DNA from: Sphingobacterium tabacisoli
GTDB taxonomy: Bacteria; Bacteroidota; Bacteroidia; Sphingobacteriales; Sphingobacteriaceae
Direction: 5' to 3'
NCBI RefSeq assembly: GCF_017908035.1
Contig: NZ_JAEQMU010000004.1
Coordinates: 372,001 to 436,000, forward strand
DNA length: 64,000 nt
The notes beneath the pieces are model-generated. The model saw only the letters and a list, made by a program, of their open reading frames with translations, did no database searches and was not told the DNA's origin. A program made the translations under genes and the position numbers. Below are positions 52,248 through 59,521 of this stretch, in pieces (the stretch's first letter is position 1; each line of letters begins with the position of its first letter).

Positions 52248-52731
52248 AAAACTCTATATCATTCGGCACGCTAAAGCTGAAATACCAACTTGGGAGAAAA
52301 AAGATTTTGACCGGAATATAATGGACAAAGGAGCCGTCCGTGCACAATATATCGCCAACAAATTAAAAGGTATACTCACCGTTGATGATAAGACTGCTGT
52401 AATCTCGTCGACAGCCAATAGAGCAATACAGACCGCACACATTTTCTGTGCATCGTTAGGCTTCCCTTTACAGGATATAATACAGACCAAAGCCATATAC
52501 GAGGCATACTATCAGGATATATTGTACATTATCAATCAAATACCTGAACATATTAATACTGTTCTCGTTTTTGGTCATAACCCTGGCCTATCCGATCTGA
52601 CAAACTATATCTGTAACAGCTATATAGAGCTAAAAACATCCCATGTCGCTGTTGTAACACTAGAGGAGGGAATTGATTTCCCTAGCTTATCCGGAGGAAC
52701 AGGAAATCTTACGCAAACAGTTACAGAATAA
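52237..52731 (+). CDS. SixA-like phosphohistidine phosphatase
   Basis: 164 residues, histidine phosphatase superfamily. Catalytic RHA motif in LYIIRHAKAEIPTW (His 11 region), second His in VFGHNPGLSDL (about 111-121), RAIQTAHI with the phosphate-binding Arg, and a loop SLSGGTGNL. SixA removes phosphate from histidine-phosphotransfer domains; the short size and RHAK start fit that subfamily. Cytosolic. Could lower the activity of histidine kinase relays, or act on another phosphohistidine; the substrate is not visible. Confidence 0.88.
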   Translation: MSNKKLYIIRHAKAEIPTWEKKDFDRNIMDKGAVRAQYIANKLKGILTVDDKTAVISSTANRAIQTAHIFCASLGFPLQDIIQTKAIYEAYYQDILYIINQIPEHINTVLVFGHNPGLSDLTNYICNSYIELKTSHVAVVTLEEGIDFPSLSGGTGNLTQTVTE

Positions 52732-52818
52732 ATCTAAACAGATTCATCCCATCTTCTTTCCTCCCTCTAGGAAATCCAAAAAGGAACAACCTAACGATTC
52801 TTGGCGCAAACTTTTCAG

Positions 52819-52826
52819 TATCTTTG
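52819..52826 (+). promoter_or_regulatory. Candidate -7 promoter box adjacent to start codon (TATCTTTG)
   Basis: TAnnTTTG ending 4 bases before the ATG at 52831, so a leaderless transcript is possible. A TTG at 52801-52803 is 15 bases upstream, short for a -33 element. Confidence 0.4.
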
Positions 52827-52830
52827 TAGT

Positions 52831-54843
52831 ATGGCAAATCAACTCCAAAACGAGACATCTCCCTATCTTAAGCAACACATGCACAACCCAGTACATTGGA
52901 TGCCCTGGGGAGAAGAAGCACTGACAAAAGCGAAACAGGAAAATAAATTAATCATCATCAGTATCGGTTATTCGGCCTGCCATTGGTGCCATGTCATGGA
53001 ACGCGAAAGCTTCGAAAACGAAGCTATTGCTCAAACAATGAACAAATTTTACGTATCCATCAAAATAGATAGAGAAGAGCGTCCGGACATCGACCAGATT
53101 TATATGATTGCAGTACAACTGATGACTAAATCTGGAGGCTGGCCGCTTAATGTCATCTGCCTGCCTGATGGGCGTCCTATCTACGGTGGCACCTATTTCA
53201 AAGCACAGGACTGGCAAAATATCCTGCTACAGATTGCTCAGATGTGGGAAGAAACACCACAAATAGCACTCGACTATGCCGAAAAACTAACGGCTGGAAT
53301 ACAACAGGCTGAACGCCTACCTATTGCGGAAATTCCAGAACAATATAGTCTAACGGACCTCAAGTCGGTCGTATTACCTTGGAAAGAACTATTTGATTAC
53401 CGTGAGGGAGGCTACCGTAGATCACCGAAATTTCCGTTACCCAACAACTGGACTTTTCTCCTACGATATGCAACATTGACAAAGGACCAAGAAATTCTTG
53501 CACATGTACATTTTACATTAGAACAGATTGCTAATGGGGGTATATATGATCACATAGGCGGTGGTTTCTGCCGATACTCCGTAGACGAGAAGTGGCACGT
53601 ACCCCATTTCGAAAAAATGCTATATGATAACGGACAGTTGATATCGCTTTACAGCGAAGCTTATCAACGGTCCCCAAATCAAAACTATAAAAACACAGTA
53701 CAAGAGACTATTAATTGGGTTATCCGCGAAATGAGAGCCCCAAACGGAGGTTTTTACAGTGCGCTGGATGCAGATAGCGAAGGCGTAGAAGGCAAGTTTT
53801 ACACCTTCGATTCGGAAGAATTTGATTTATTGGGCGATGATGCAGAGATCGCTCGAAATTATTTCAATATCACGAAGGAAGGCAACTGGGAGGAAGAAAA
53901 AACAAACATCCCATTTATAAGCAACAAAAACAAACATCTGATCGTTGAAGCAGGTTTTTCTCAAGAAGAATGGAACACTTATATTGCCGAGATAAAAACA
54001 AAATTACTACAATACCGCGCGTCAAGAATACGGCCAGGATTAGACACCAAACAGCTGACAAGCTGGAATGCATTGTTATTAAAAGGGCTTATTGATGCTT
54101 ACCGCACTTTTAACGATCCGCTGTACTTATCCACAGCCTTAGGCATAGCCGATTTTATAGTTCAAGAATGTACTATAGCCGACGCTCTGCTCCATCAACC
54201 GGAAGATAATAATAGAAAGATAGCTGGCTTTTTAGATGACTATGCTTTTACTATCGAGGCCTATATAGCCTTATATGAAGCAACGTTTGATGAATCGTGG
54301 CTTTATAAGGCGAAAGCATTGGCCAACCGTGCTATTGACTTATTTTACGAAGTAGATACCGCGACCTTCTATTATACACCTAATGATGGGGAGGAACTCA
54401 TTGCGCGGAAAAGCGAGATCATGGACAATGTCATTCCTGGATCGGCATCAAGTATCGTGCGTCAGCTTTACAAATTAGGGATTCTTTTTGATGATGAAAA
54501 CTTCACTGCTATAGCCGATCAGGTATTTGCCAATGTCTTTCCCCATATCGCCAGCTATGGATCCGCTTACTCCAACTGGGCGATACAACTCCTAGAATTA
54601 CATTTCGGAACCAATGAAATTGCTTTGACCGGCCCTCAGGCCAACCAATGGCGCAAAGAATTGGAGCAGAACCTCTACGTTCCAAATAAAATAATATTGG
54701 GAGGAACAAATTCTACACTTCCTTTGTTAGTAAATAAACAAGAATTCGATTCAAAAGCATACCTTTGTCGGAATAAAACCTGCAGTCTGCCCCAGCTGTC
54801 GATTGCACAATTGATTGAATTAATAAATAAGAACGAGGCTTAA
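52831..54843 (+). CDS. Thioredoxin-fold plus glycoside-hydrolase-like protein (DUF255/YyaL family)
   Basis: 670 residues from the ATG at 52831 ([23 protein letters not shown]), which is the family's regular start; an upstream TTG gives ten odd residues. N-terminal thioredoxin fold with [14 protein letters not shown] (C50xxC53) and [15 protein letters not shown], then an alpha/alpha-barrel from about 190 with [19 protein letters not shown] and [15 protein letters not shown]. Homologs are known as YyaL and human SPATA20, of uncertain function; carbohydrate or redox roles have been suggested. No signal peptide. Upstream gene on the same strand 99 bases away. Confidence 0.93.
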   Translation: MANQLQNETSPYLKQHMHNPVHWMPWGEEALTKAKQENKLIIISIGYSACHWCHVMERESFENEAIAQTMNKFYVSIKIDREERPDIDQIYMIAVQLMTKSGGWPLNVICLPDGRPIYGGTYFKAQDWQNILLQIAQMWEETPQIALDYAEKLTAGIQQAERLPIAEIPEQYSLTDLKSVVLPWKELFDYREGGYRRSPKFPLPNNWTFLLRYATLTKDQEILAHVHFTLEQIANGGIYDHIGGGFCRYSVDEKWHVPHFEKMLYDNGQLISLYSEAYQRSPNQNYKNTVQETINWVIREMRAPNGGFYSALDADSEGVEGKFYTFDSEEFDLLGDDAEIARNYFNITKEGNWEEEKTNIPFISNKNKHLIVEAGFSQEEWNTYIAEIKTKLLQYRASRIRPGLDTKQLTSWNALLLKGLIDAYRTFNDPLYLSTALGIADFIVQECTIADALLHQPEDNNRKIAGFLDDYAFTIEAYIALYEATFDESWLYKAKALANRAIDLFYEVDTATFYYTPNDGEELIARKSEIMDNVIPGSASSIVRQLYKLGILFDDENFTAIADQVFANVFPHIASYGSAYSNWAIQLLELHFGTNEIALTGPQANQWRKELEQNLYVPNKIILGGTNSTLPLLVNKQEFDSKAYLCRNKTCSLPQLSIAQLIELINKNEA

Positions 54844-54863
54844 ACCTCTTTAAACAGTAAAAA

Positions 54864-55364
54864 ATGGCAATAGAAAACAACAACGTAGTAACGTTGAATT
54901 ACACACTTCACACTATTGAAGAAAACGGAGAGAAAACGTTTGTAGAGCAGACAACAACTGAAAATCCACTTACATTTCTATACGGTGTAGGAATGATGTT
55001 ACCAAAATTTGAAGAGAACATTGCTGGTCTTCAGATTGGTGACAAAACATCTTTTGCATTAGACGCTGTTGATGCTTACGGAGAGAGAGATGACAAAGCA
55101 ATGGCACAATTGCCTGCTGATATGTTTAATGAAACTGGATTGCCTCCTGTTGGTGAAGTATTACCATTACAAGACAACCAAGGAAATCAATTCCGCGCGG
55201 TAGTAGTTGAAGTAACTCCAGAAGTTGTGGTAGCTGACTTGAACCACCCAATGGCAGGTAAAAAATTAAACTTTGACATTGAAATTCTTGCAATGCGTCC
55301 AGCAACTGAAGAGGAGCTTTCTCATGGCCATTCTCACGGTATTGACGGTACAGAAGGTCACTAA
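54864..55364 (+). CDS. FKBP-type peptidyl-prolyl isomerase (SlyD-like)
   Basis: 166 residues, cytosolic. VVTLNYTLHTIEENGEKTF, NPLTFLYGVGMMLPKFEENIAGLQIGDK and AVDAYGERDDKAM are the FKBP core with its inserted flap (about 70-135). The end is His-rich (HGHSHGIDGTEGH), as in the metal-binding SlyD tail. Speeds proline isomerisation during folding and may carry nickel or other metals. It follows the DUF255 gene after 20 bases, so one transcript is likely. Confidence 0.93.
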   Translation: MAIENNNVVTLNYTLHTIEENGEKTFVEQTTTENPLTFLYGVGMMLPKFEENIAGLQIGDKTSFALDAVDAYGERDDKAMAQLPADMFNETGLPPVGEVLPLQDNQGNQFRAVVVEVTPEVVVADLNHPMAGKKLNFDIEILAMRPATEEELSHGHSHGIDGTEGH

Positions 55365-55382
55365 ATAAAACTTTCATTTTTT

Positions 55383-55417
55383 AGGCTATCACCAAAGATA
55401 AAAGTTCTTGATAGCCT
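55383..55417. terminator. Inverted repeat after the FKBP gene (possible terminator)
   Basis: AGGCTATCA (55383-55391) pairs with TGATAGCCT (55409-55417), a perfect 9-bp stem with a 17-base loop, 18 bases after the stop. No T-run follows on the plus strand, so termination is only possible. Confidence 0.45.
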
Positions 55418-55442
55418 CTGAAAAACATACACTTTCAGAAAA

Positions 55443-55498
55443 AAGGAGCAAAGATTAAGGATTAAAGACATCCAACAATCTTTGCTCCTTGCTCTTTA
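55443..55498. repeat. Perfect 14-bp inverted repeat with GAGCAAAG wording
   Basis: AAGGAGCAAAGATT (55443-55456) and AATCTTTGCTCCTT (55477-55490) are perfect reverse complements around a 20-base loop; a further TTGCTCTTT follows. The same purine-rich wording flanks the element at 3023-3175. It lies between convergent genes. Confidence 0.6.
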
Positions 55499-55507
55499 GC
55501 CTTGGTT

Positions 55508-56173
55508 CTATAACTTTACGGCCCGAAGCATTTCTCTTTTCCCTGGCGCTCCTGGAGCCTTCTCAATCTTAAATCCTAATGCTTTCATCGACCGTTTCAG
55601 GTTGCCTGTGATCGCATAGGTAACAAATACCCCACCTACACGCAGATATTGACACACATGAGCTAAGGTCTCATCGGTCCACATTTCGGGTTGATGTATC
55701 GCGGCAAAAGCATCAAAATAGATAACATCAAATAATTGATCGCTCTTAAATTCCAACACCTTACAATGAGCGACATGCCAATCGATGCCATCTGTAAAAT
55801 GAACCGACTTAGTCAAGGCATCCACATATTTATCCTTAAAAGCAGTCCACACTGTTGGTACAACATAATTGTCATAGCCTGTACCGAATATAATATCAGC
55901 CGTCAATGGATAGGCCTCTATACCACAATAATGCAATTTAAGTCGTTCATTAATGCTATAATCTGCTGACTGCAAAAAGTTGAGCCCCGTACCGAAACCA
56001 ACTTCCAAAATAGAAATGGAATCTGTGTTCTCCTTTTCGATATAATGTGCTAAGCCGGAATGGACAAATACATGCTTACTCTCTTGCAATGCACCGTGCT
56101 TTGAATGGTAATGCTCGCCGACTTCGGCATGATATAAGGTACTTGAACCATCGGCAGTAACAACAAAATCCAT
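55508..56173 (-). CDS. mnmD: tRNA wobble-uridine methyltransferase MnmD
   Basis: 221 residues. SAM-binding ILEVGFGTGLNFLQ (about 54-67) and VIYFDAFAAIHQPEMWTDETL, an active-site block that is conserved in the MnmC N-terminal domain and its stand-alone form MnmD. It methylates 5-aminomethyl-2-thiouridine at wobble position 34 to the mnm form. The separate FAD oxidase part of MnmC is absent, as in other Bacteroidota. Convergent with the FKBP gene. Confidence 0.92.
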   Translation of the reverse strand: MDFVVTADGSSTLYHAEVGEHYHSKHGALQESKHVFVHSGLAHYIEKENTDSISILEVGFGTGLNFLQSADYSINERLKLHYCGIEAYPLTADIIFGTGYDNYVVPTVWTAFKDKYVDALTKSVHFTDGIDWHVAHCKVLEFKSDQLFDVIYFDAFAAIHQPEMWTDETLAHVCQYLRVGGVFVTYAITGNLKRSMKALGFKIEKAPGAPGKREMLRAVKL

Positions 56174-56249
56174 ATTAATCTATTTTTTGAACAAACTTAC
56201 ATAAATTCAAGGCAAAGACCCCAGCAAAAAAAGATGAAAATACAAGGCT

Positions 56250-57197
56250 TTAGAAACGAAGACCTGCTTGAATTCGAGCGTACTGATGATTACCAAGCAT
56301 TTCCTTTCCTTCCCTTGTATTAAAAAGAAAAGATCCCTCAATAGAAAACTGTGCCCGAGAATAGGCAAAACCGACTCGCTGTGTCAATACATGGCTGGAA
56401 ATATGATAACGTTCGTCTTTTCTGCGAGCAAACAATGCTCCTTCTATCGTCGCATCATAAAACTGATACATATAGCCTGGAGAATAAAAAAAATAATACT
56501 CTGCGGCATCAGAAAAAAATCCACCATTTCCTGTAAAATGACTTTGTCTATAAGGAGCCAATTTGCCTGCCCGAAAATACACCTGCCCCGAAAGATGGGA
56601 GAAGTTCATTCCCACTCGCCCCATAGCACCTCCAGAAATTTCAAAACGGTCAGCATGATTTCGCCATAGCTTCTTCAGAAGTCCTCCCTCTAAATCTAAA
56701 CCCAGCGAACTTCGGAGATTAGACTCCCAGCTTTCCACTTCATACATATGAAATAGTTTATGAATAAAACGCTGTATCTCCTTCCCTCCTCCTGCTCCCC
56801 CCATAGCTCCGGCTTCGGCTTTAACAGCCCACAACCACTCACTCGCATATGTACGCTGGAATTGCCCATTAAGAAAAAAACGCCCTGTTGATGGACGATC
56901 CCATTTAATATCTTCGCGACCATACACTTCGCTGCCATTAAACAACTGATGTCCCAACTGCAAACGTAGTAAATCACCTTTATATGCCTCTTGTTGTAGT
57001 AATTTATCAAAAGTCATGACCAATCCATTTGTATAGTACTGATCCTGTCCTGTCATAAGATAGGAATCATTGTCAGTCTGTAGGCTGAAGGCATAACGCC
57101 TGTTCACTTGAGCGAATACAACATGTAGGGCTAGGAAGGACCATCCTAACACAAATATTGTTTTCTTTATGAAGGGAGAGATAAAACGTCTACCCAT
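56250..57197 (-). CDS. LpxR-family outer-membrane protein (lipid A 3'-O-deacylase type)
   Basis: 315 residues with a signal peptide (to about residue 30, ending VFAQ). Then NRRYAFSLQTDNDSYLMTGQDQYYTNGLVM, where the DND and T-N-G pattern marks the LpxR catalytic and calcium-site region, and DRPSTGRFFLNGQFQRTYA, the usual second block. It ends in a strand with a terminal Phe (IQAGLRF), as beta-barrel proteins do. Function by family: removing a 3'-linked acyloxyacyl group from lipid A in the outer membrane. Catalytic competence cannot be judged here. Confidence 0.82.
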   Translation of the reverse strand: MGRRFISPFIKKTIFVLGWSFLALHVVFAQVNRRYAFSLQTDNDSYLMTGQDQYYTNGLVMTFDKLLQQEAYKGDLLRLQLGHQLFNGSEVYGREDIKWDRPSTGRFFLNGQFQRTYASEWLWAVKAEAGAMGGAGGGKEIQRFIHKLFHMYEVESWESNLRSSLGLDLEGGLLKKLWRNHADRFEISGGAMGRVGMNFSHLSGQVYFRAGKLAPYRQSHFTGNGGFFSDAAEYYFFYSPGYMYQFYDATIEGALFARRKDERYHISSHVLTQRVGFAYSRAQFSIEGSFLFNTREGKEMLGNHQYARIQAGLRF

Positions 57198-57501
57198 TTA
57201 TGATCTTACAACCCATGATTCAATATTACCGTCTAAAACAACAAAAACCAGAGAGTCCACTCTTTACAAATTATCTCTGCGCATAATCGATAAAAGACTC
57301 CTCTATCAAACTTAAGCTTATTTAGATAAATAAATAAGGTCCAGACCGATCTATTATTAAAAAAATACATTTTGAATACATTTTCATTTCCCCTCTTTAA
57401 AGAACACCTACTTTGTGCGTTTGCATTTTTTTGCATCAAAATAAAATACTTAAGATAAAATTGACAAAAAAATAAGCTATTTTAGCTTAAGACTAATCGT
57501 T
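57198..57501. other. Intergenic region with a palindrome before the symporter gene
   Basis: 304 AT-rich bases between divergent genes. TAAGCTA-TTT-TAGCTTA (57473-57489) is a 7-bp inverted repeat 12 bases before the ATG at 57502; it could be an operator or a leader hairpin. No proper TAnnTTTG box was found. Confidence 0.4.
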
Positions 57502-58752
57502 ATGCAATCTATTCTCAAAAACTACAGTAGCATAATACTACTTCTGATTGGCATCAGTGTAGGGAGCCTGATAGGCCTATTCCTTCCTACGGTGGTTCCT
57601 TATATAAAACCTTTAGGAGATATTTTTCTTAACCTACTTTTTGTAGCAGTCATCCCCTTGCTGTTTTTTGCAATTTCTTCCGCAGTAGCCAATATCGAAG
57701 GTAATAATCGTCTTGGTCGAATATTGACCACGATGTCTTTCGTCTTTATCATCACCATTGCTATTGCTGCAGTATTGACCATCATCGGTCTATGGGCTTT
57801 TCCTGTCACGGCCATAAGTGATGGACAAGGCGCAGATGAAGCCATCCTCAATGCCGCCAATGATGGCTGGGGAGAGAAAATCGTTCGATTTGTCACCGTA
57901 GGCGAATTTGTCAACCTATTATCCAGACAGAATATACTCGCATTTGTCATTTTTTCCTTTCTTGTTGGTATATCAGTGAGAAAGAGTGGCGAAGTAGCTC
58001 AACCTTTCTTACGCTTCCTAATAGCGGGAAATGAGGTTATGAAAAATATGCTGGATATCGTCATGAAATTGGGTCCTGTCGGCTTAGGTGCTTATTTTGC
58101 CTATCAAGTACATGAATTAGGGCCGGAATTGTTCGGATTTTACGCCAAACCTTTAGGGTTTTATTATGTTTTCGGAACTGTCTTCTTCTTTGTTGTCTTT
58201 TCAGTTTACGCATTTATCGCTAGAGGGGGCAAAGGCGTACCGCTTTTTTGGAAAAACAATATTACACCATCACTGACCGCACTGAGCACCTGTAGCAGTC
58301 TTGCAACTCTTCCATCTAACCTACTAGCTGCAAAAAGAATAGGTATACCTAACAGCGTTGCGAATGTTGTAATCCCCCTTGGTAATACCTTATACAAAAA
58401 TGGGTCAGCAATTTCCTCCATCCTTAAAATCTATGTCGCATTCTCCATTCTAGAGTGGGACTTTTTTGAACCATCCACACTCTTGATGGCAGTAGGAATC
58501 ACCTTATTGGTCAGCATGGTTGCTGGAGGAATTCCTAACGGAGGTTTCATCGGTGAAATGTTAATGATATCGGTATATAGCATCCCCAACGAAGCAATAC
58601 CAGCCATCATGATCATCGGTGCTCTAGTCGACCCACTCGCTACCATACTGAATGCAACAGGCGATACCGTTGCTTCAATGCTAGTAACTCGATTTGCTGG
58701 AGAGAAGTTCACAAAAAGTGAAGAAGACCGTGTAGATAGTACTGCTATTTAA
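57502..58752 (+). CDS. SDF-family dicarboxylate/amino acid:cation symporter with altered motifs
   Basis: 416 residues, about eight membrane helices plus two re-entrant hairpins. ALSTCSSLATLPSNLLAA (serine-rich HP1 tip) and AGGIPNGGFIGEMLM (HP2) are typical. Two core motifs deviate from the family: the NMDGT block of helix 7 reads YKNGS (298-302), and in helix 8 DPLATILNATGD (377-388) has an alanine where acidic-substrate transporters have the carboxylate-binding arginine. D377, T381, N384 and D388 are kept. So the sodium site using Asn/Asp of NMDGT is changed and an acidic substrate is not well supported. Substrate unknown. Single-gene unit. Confidence 0.9.
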   Translation: MQSILKNYSSIILLLIGISVGSLIGLFLPTVVPYIKPLGDIFLNLLFVAVIPLLFFAISSAVANIEGNNRLGRILTTMSFVFIITIAIAAVLTIIGLWAFPVTAISDGQGADEAILNAANDGWGEKIVRFVTVGEFVNLLSRQNILAFVIFSFLVGISVRKSGEVAQPFLRFLIAGNEVMKNMLDIVMKLGPVGLGAYFAYQVHELGPELFGFYAKPLGFYYVFGTVFFFVVFSVYAFIARGGKGVPLFWKNNITPSLTALSTCSSLATLPSNLLAAKRIGIPNSVANVVIPLGNTLYKNGSAISSILKIYVAFSILEWDFFEPSTLLMAVGITLLVSMVAGGIPNGGFIGEMLMISVYSIPNEAIPAIMIIGALVDPLATILNATGDTVASMLVTRFAGEKFTKSEEDRVDSTAI

Positions 58753-59082
58753 AATCTGCTTCATTTAATGCCAAGATTTCAAGGCAGTGAGTATTGTGCT
58801 TTGTTTTTTTACGCCTTGATTTGTAATATTGATGATGCAATGTCCTAACCTATCACTAGGTGATAAAAAAGAGGCATACAAGAACATTTAACATCTATCT
58901 ATCAAGTATATAGCGATTGCTACAAAACTATTTAGATTTGCTCTAAATAATGAGCTAAGCTTGCTAAATTCCTTCTTTCATTTCTCATTTCGTAATTTTG
59001 TGGTTGATTATACTGCGATTAGAAATATAAAACAAAGACTTGGCATTAAGACAACCTTCATTGCCATAACACAACACAATAA
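58753..59082. promoter_or_regulatory. Intergenic region upstream of ccmE
   Basis: 330 bases. Two -7 type boxes read toward ccmE: TAGATTTG at 58933-58940 and TAATTTTG at 58993-59000, the second about 83 bases before the ATG. Neither has a TTTG at the proper -33 distance. Nothing else recognisable. Confidence 0.4.
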
Positions 59083-59490
59083 ATGAAAAAAAGTTCAATC
59101 ATCTTAATTGTAATCATAGCAATCGCTATTGCCATGATTTTGGTTATCTACACAGATTCTAGTACGTATTCTACTTTTACAGAAGCAAAAGAAAAAAACA
59201 CAGAGCTTTATGTAGTCGGCGTATTGAATAAGGAAAAGGACTTACACTACGACCCGGTAAAGGATGCAAATCATTTCTCGTTCTACATGTACGACAACGA
59301 TAGCACAGAATGTCAGGTTGTATTCAACGGCTCAAAACCACAAGATATCGAGCGGTCGGAACAAATCGTATTAACAGGTAAAATGGAGGGTAACACATTC
59401 CACGCGAGTAAAATCTTAATGAAATGTCCTTCAAAATACAACAAAGACCAAGTTGAGGTAATTGAAGCTACAACTACGGCATCGCTATAA
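59083..59490 (+). CDS. ccmE: Cytochrome c maturation heme chaperone CcmE, CxxxY type
   Basis: 135 residues: one N-terminal membrane helix (6-23), then a periplasmic OB-fold (ELYVVGVLNKEKDLHYD, HFSFYMYDNDSTECQVVFNG, IVLTGKMEGNTFHASKIL). CcmE holds heme covalently and passes it to apocytochromes. In classical CcmE the heme-binding motif is HxxxY; here it reads CPSKY (C115, Y119), the cysteine variant known from archaea and Desulfovibrio. A second cysteine (C77) is in the sheet. The gene is 31 bases before ccmF. Confidence 0.9.
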   Translation: MKKSSIILIVIIAIAIAMILVIYTDSSTYSTFTEAKEKNTELYVVGVLNKEKDLHYDPVKDANHFSFYMYDNDSTECQVVFNGSKPQDIERSEQIVLTGKMEGNTFHASKILMKCPSKYNKDQVEVIEATTTASL

Positions 59491-59521
59491 CTTCTGACTT
59501 CTAATTTCTTACTCAATAACA

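Noticed and set aside
52673..52924. Frame overlapping the end of the SixA-like gene and the DUF255 start, considered as a frameshifted tail
   Set aside because: The SixA-like protein already ends at a natural place after its GTGNL loop, and the other frame is basic and low in pattern.
56250..57197. Idea that the LpxR-like gene is broken at its N-terminus
   Set aside because: A proper signal peptide and the DND and TNG blocks follow in one frame, so the gene looks complete.
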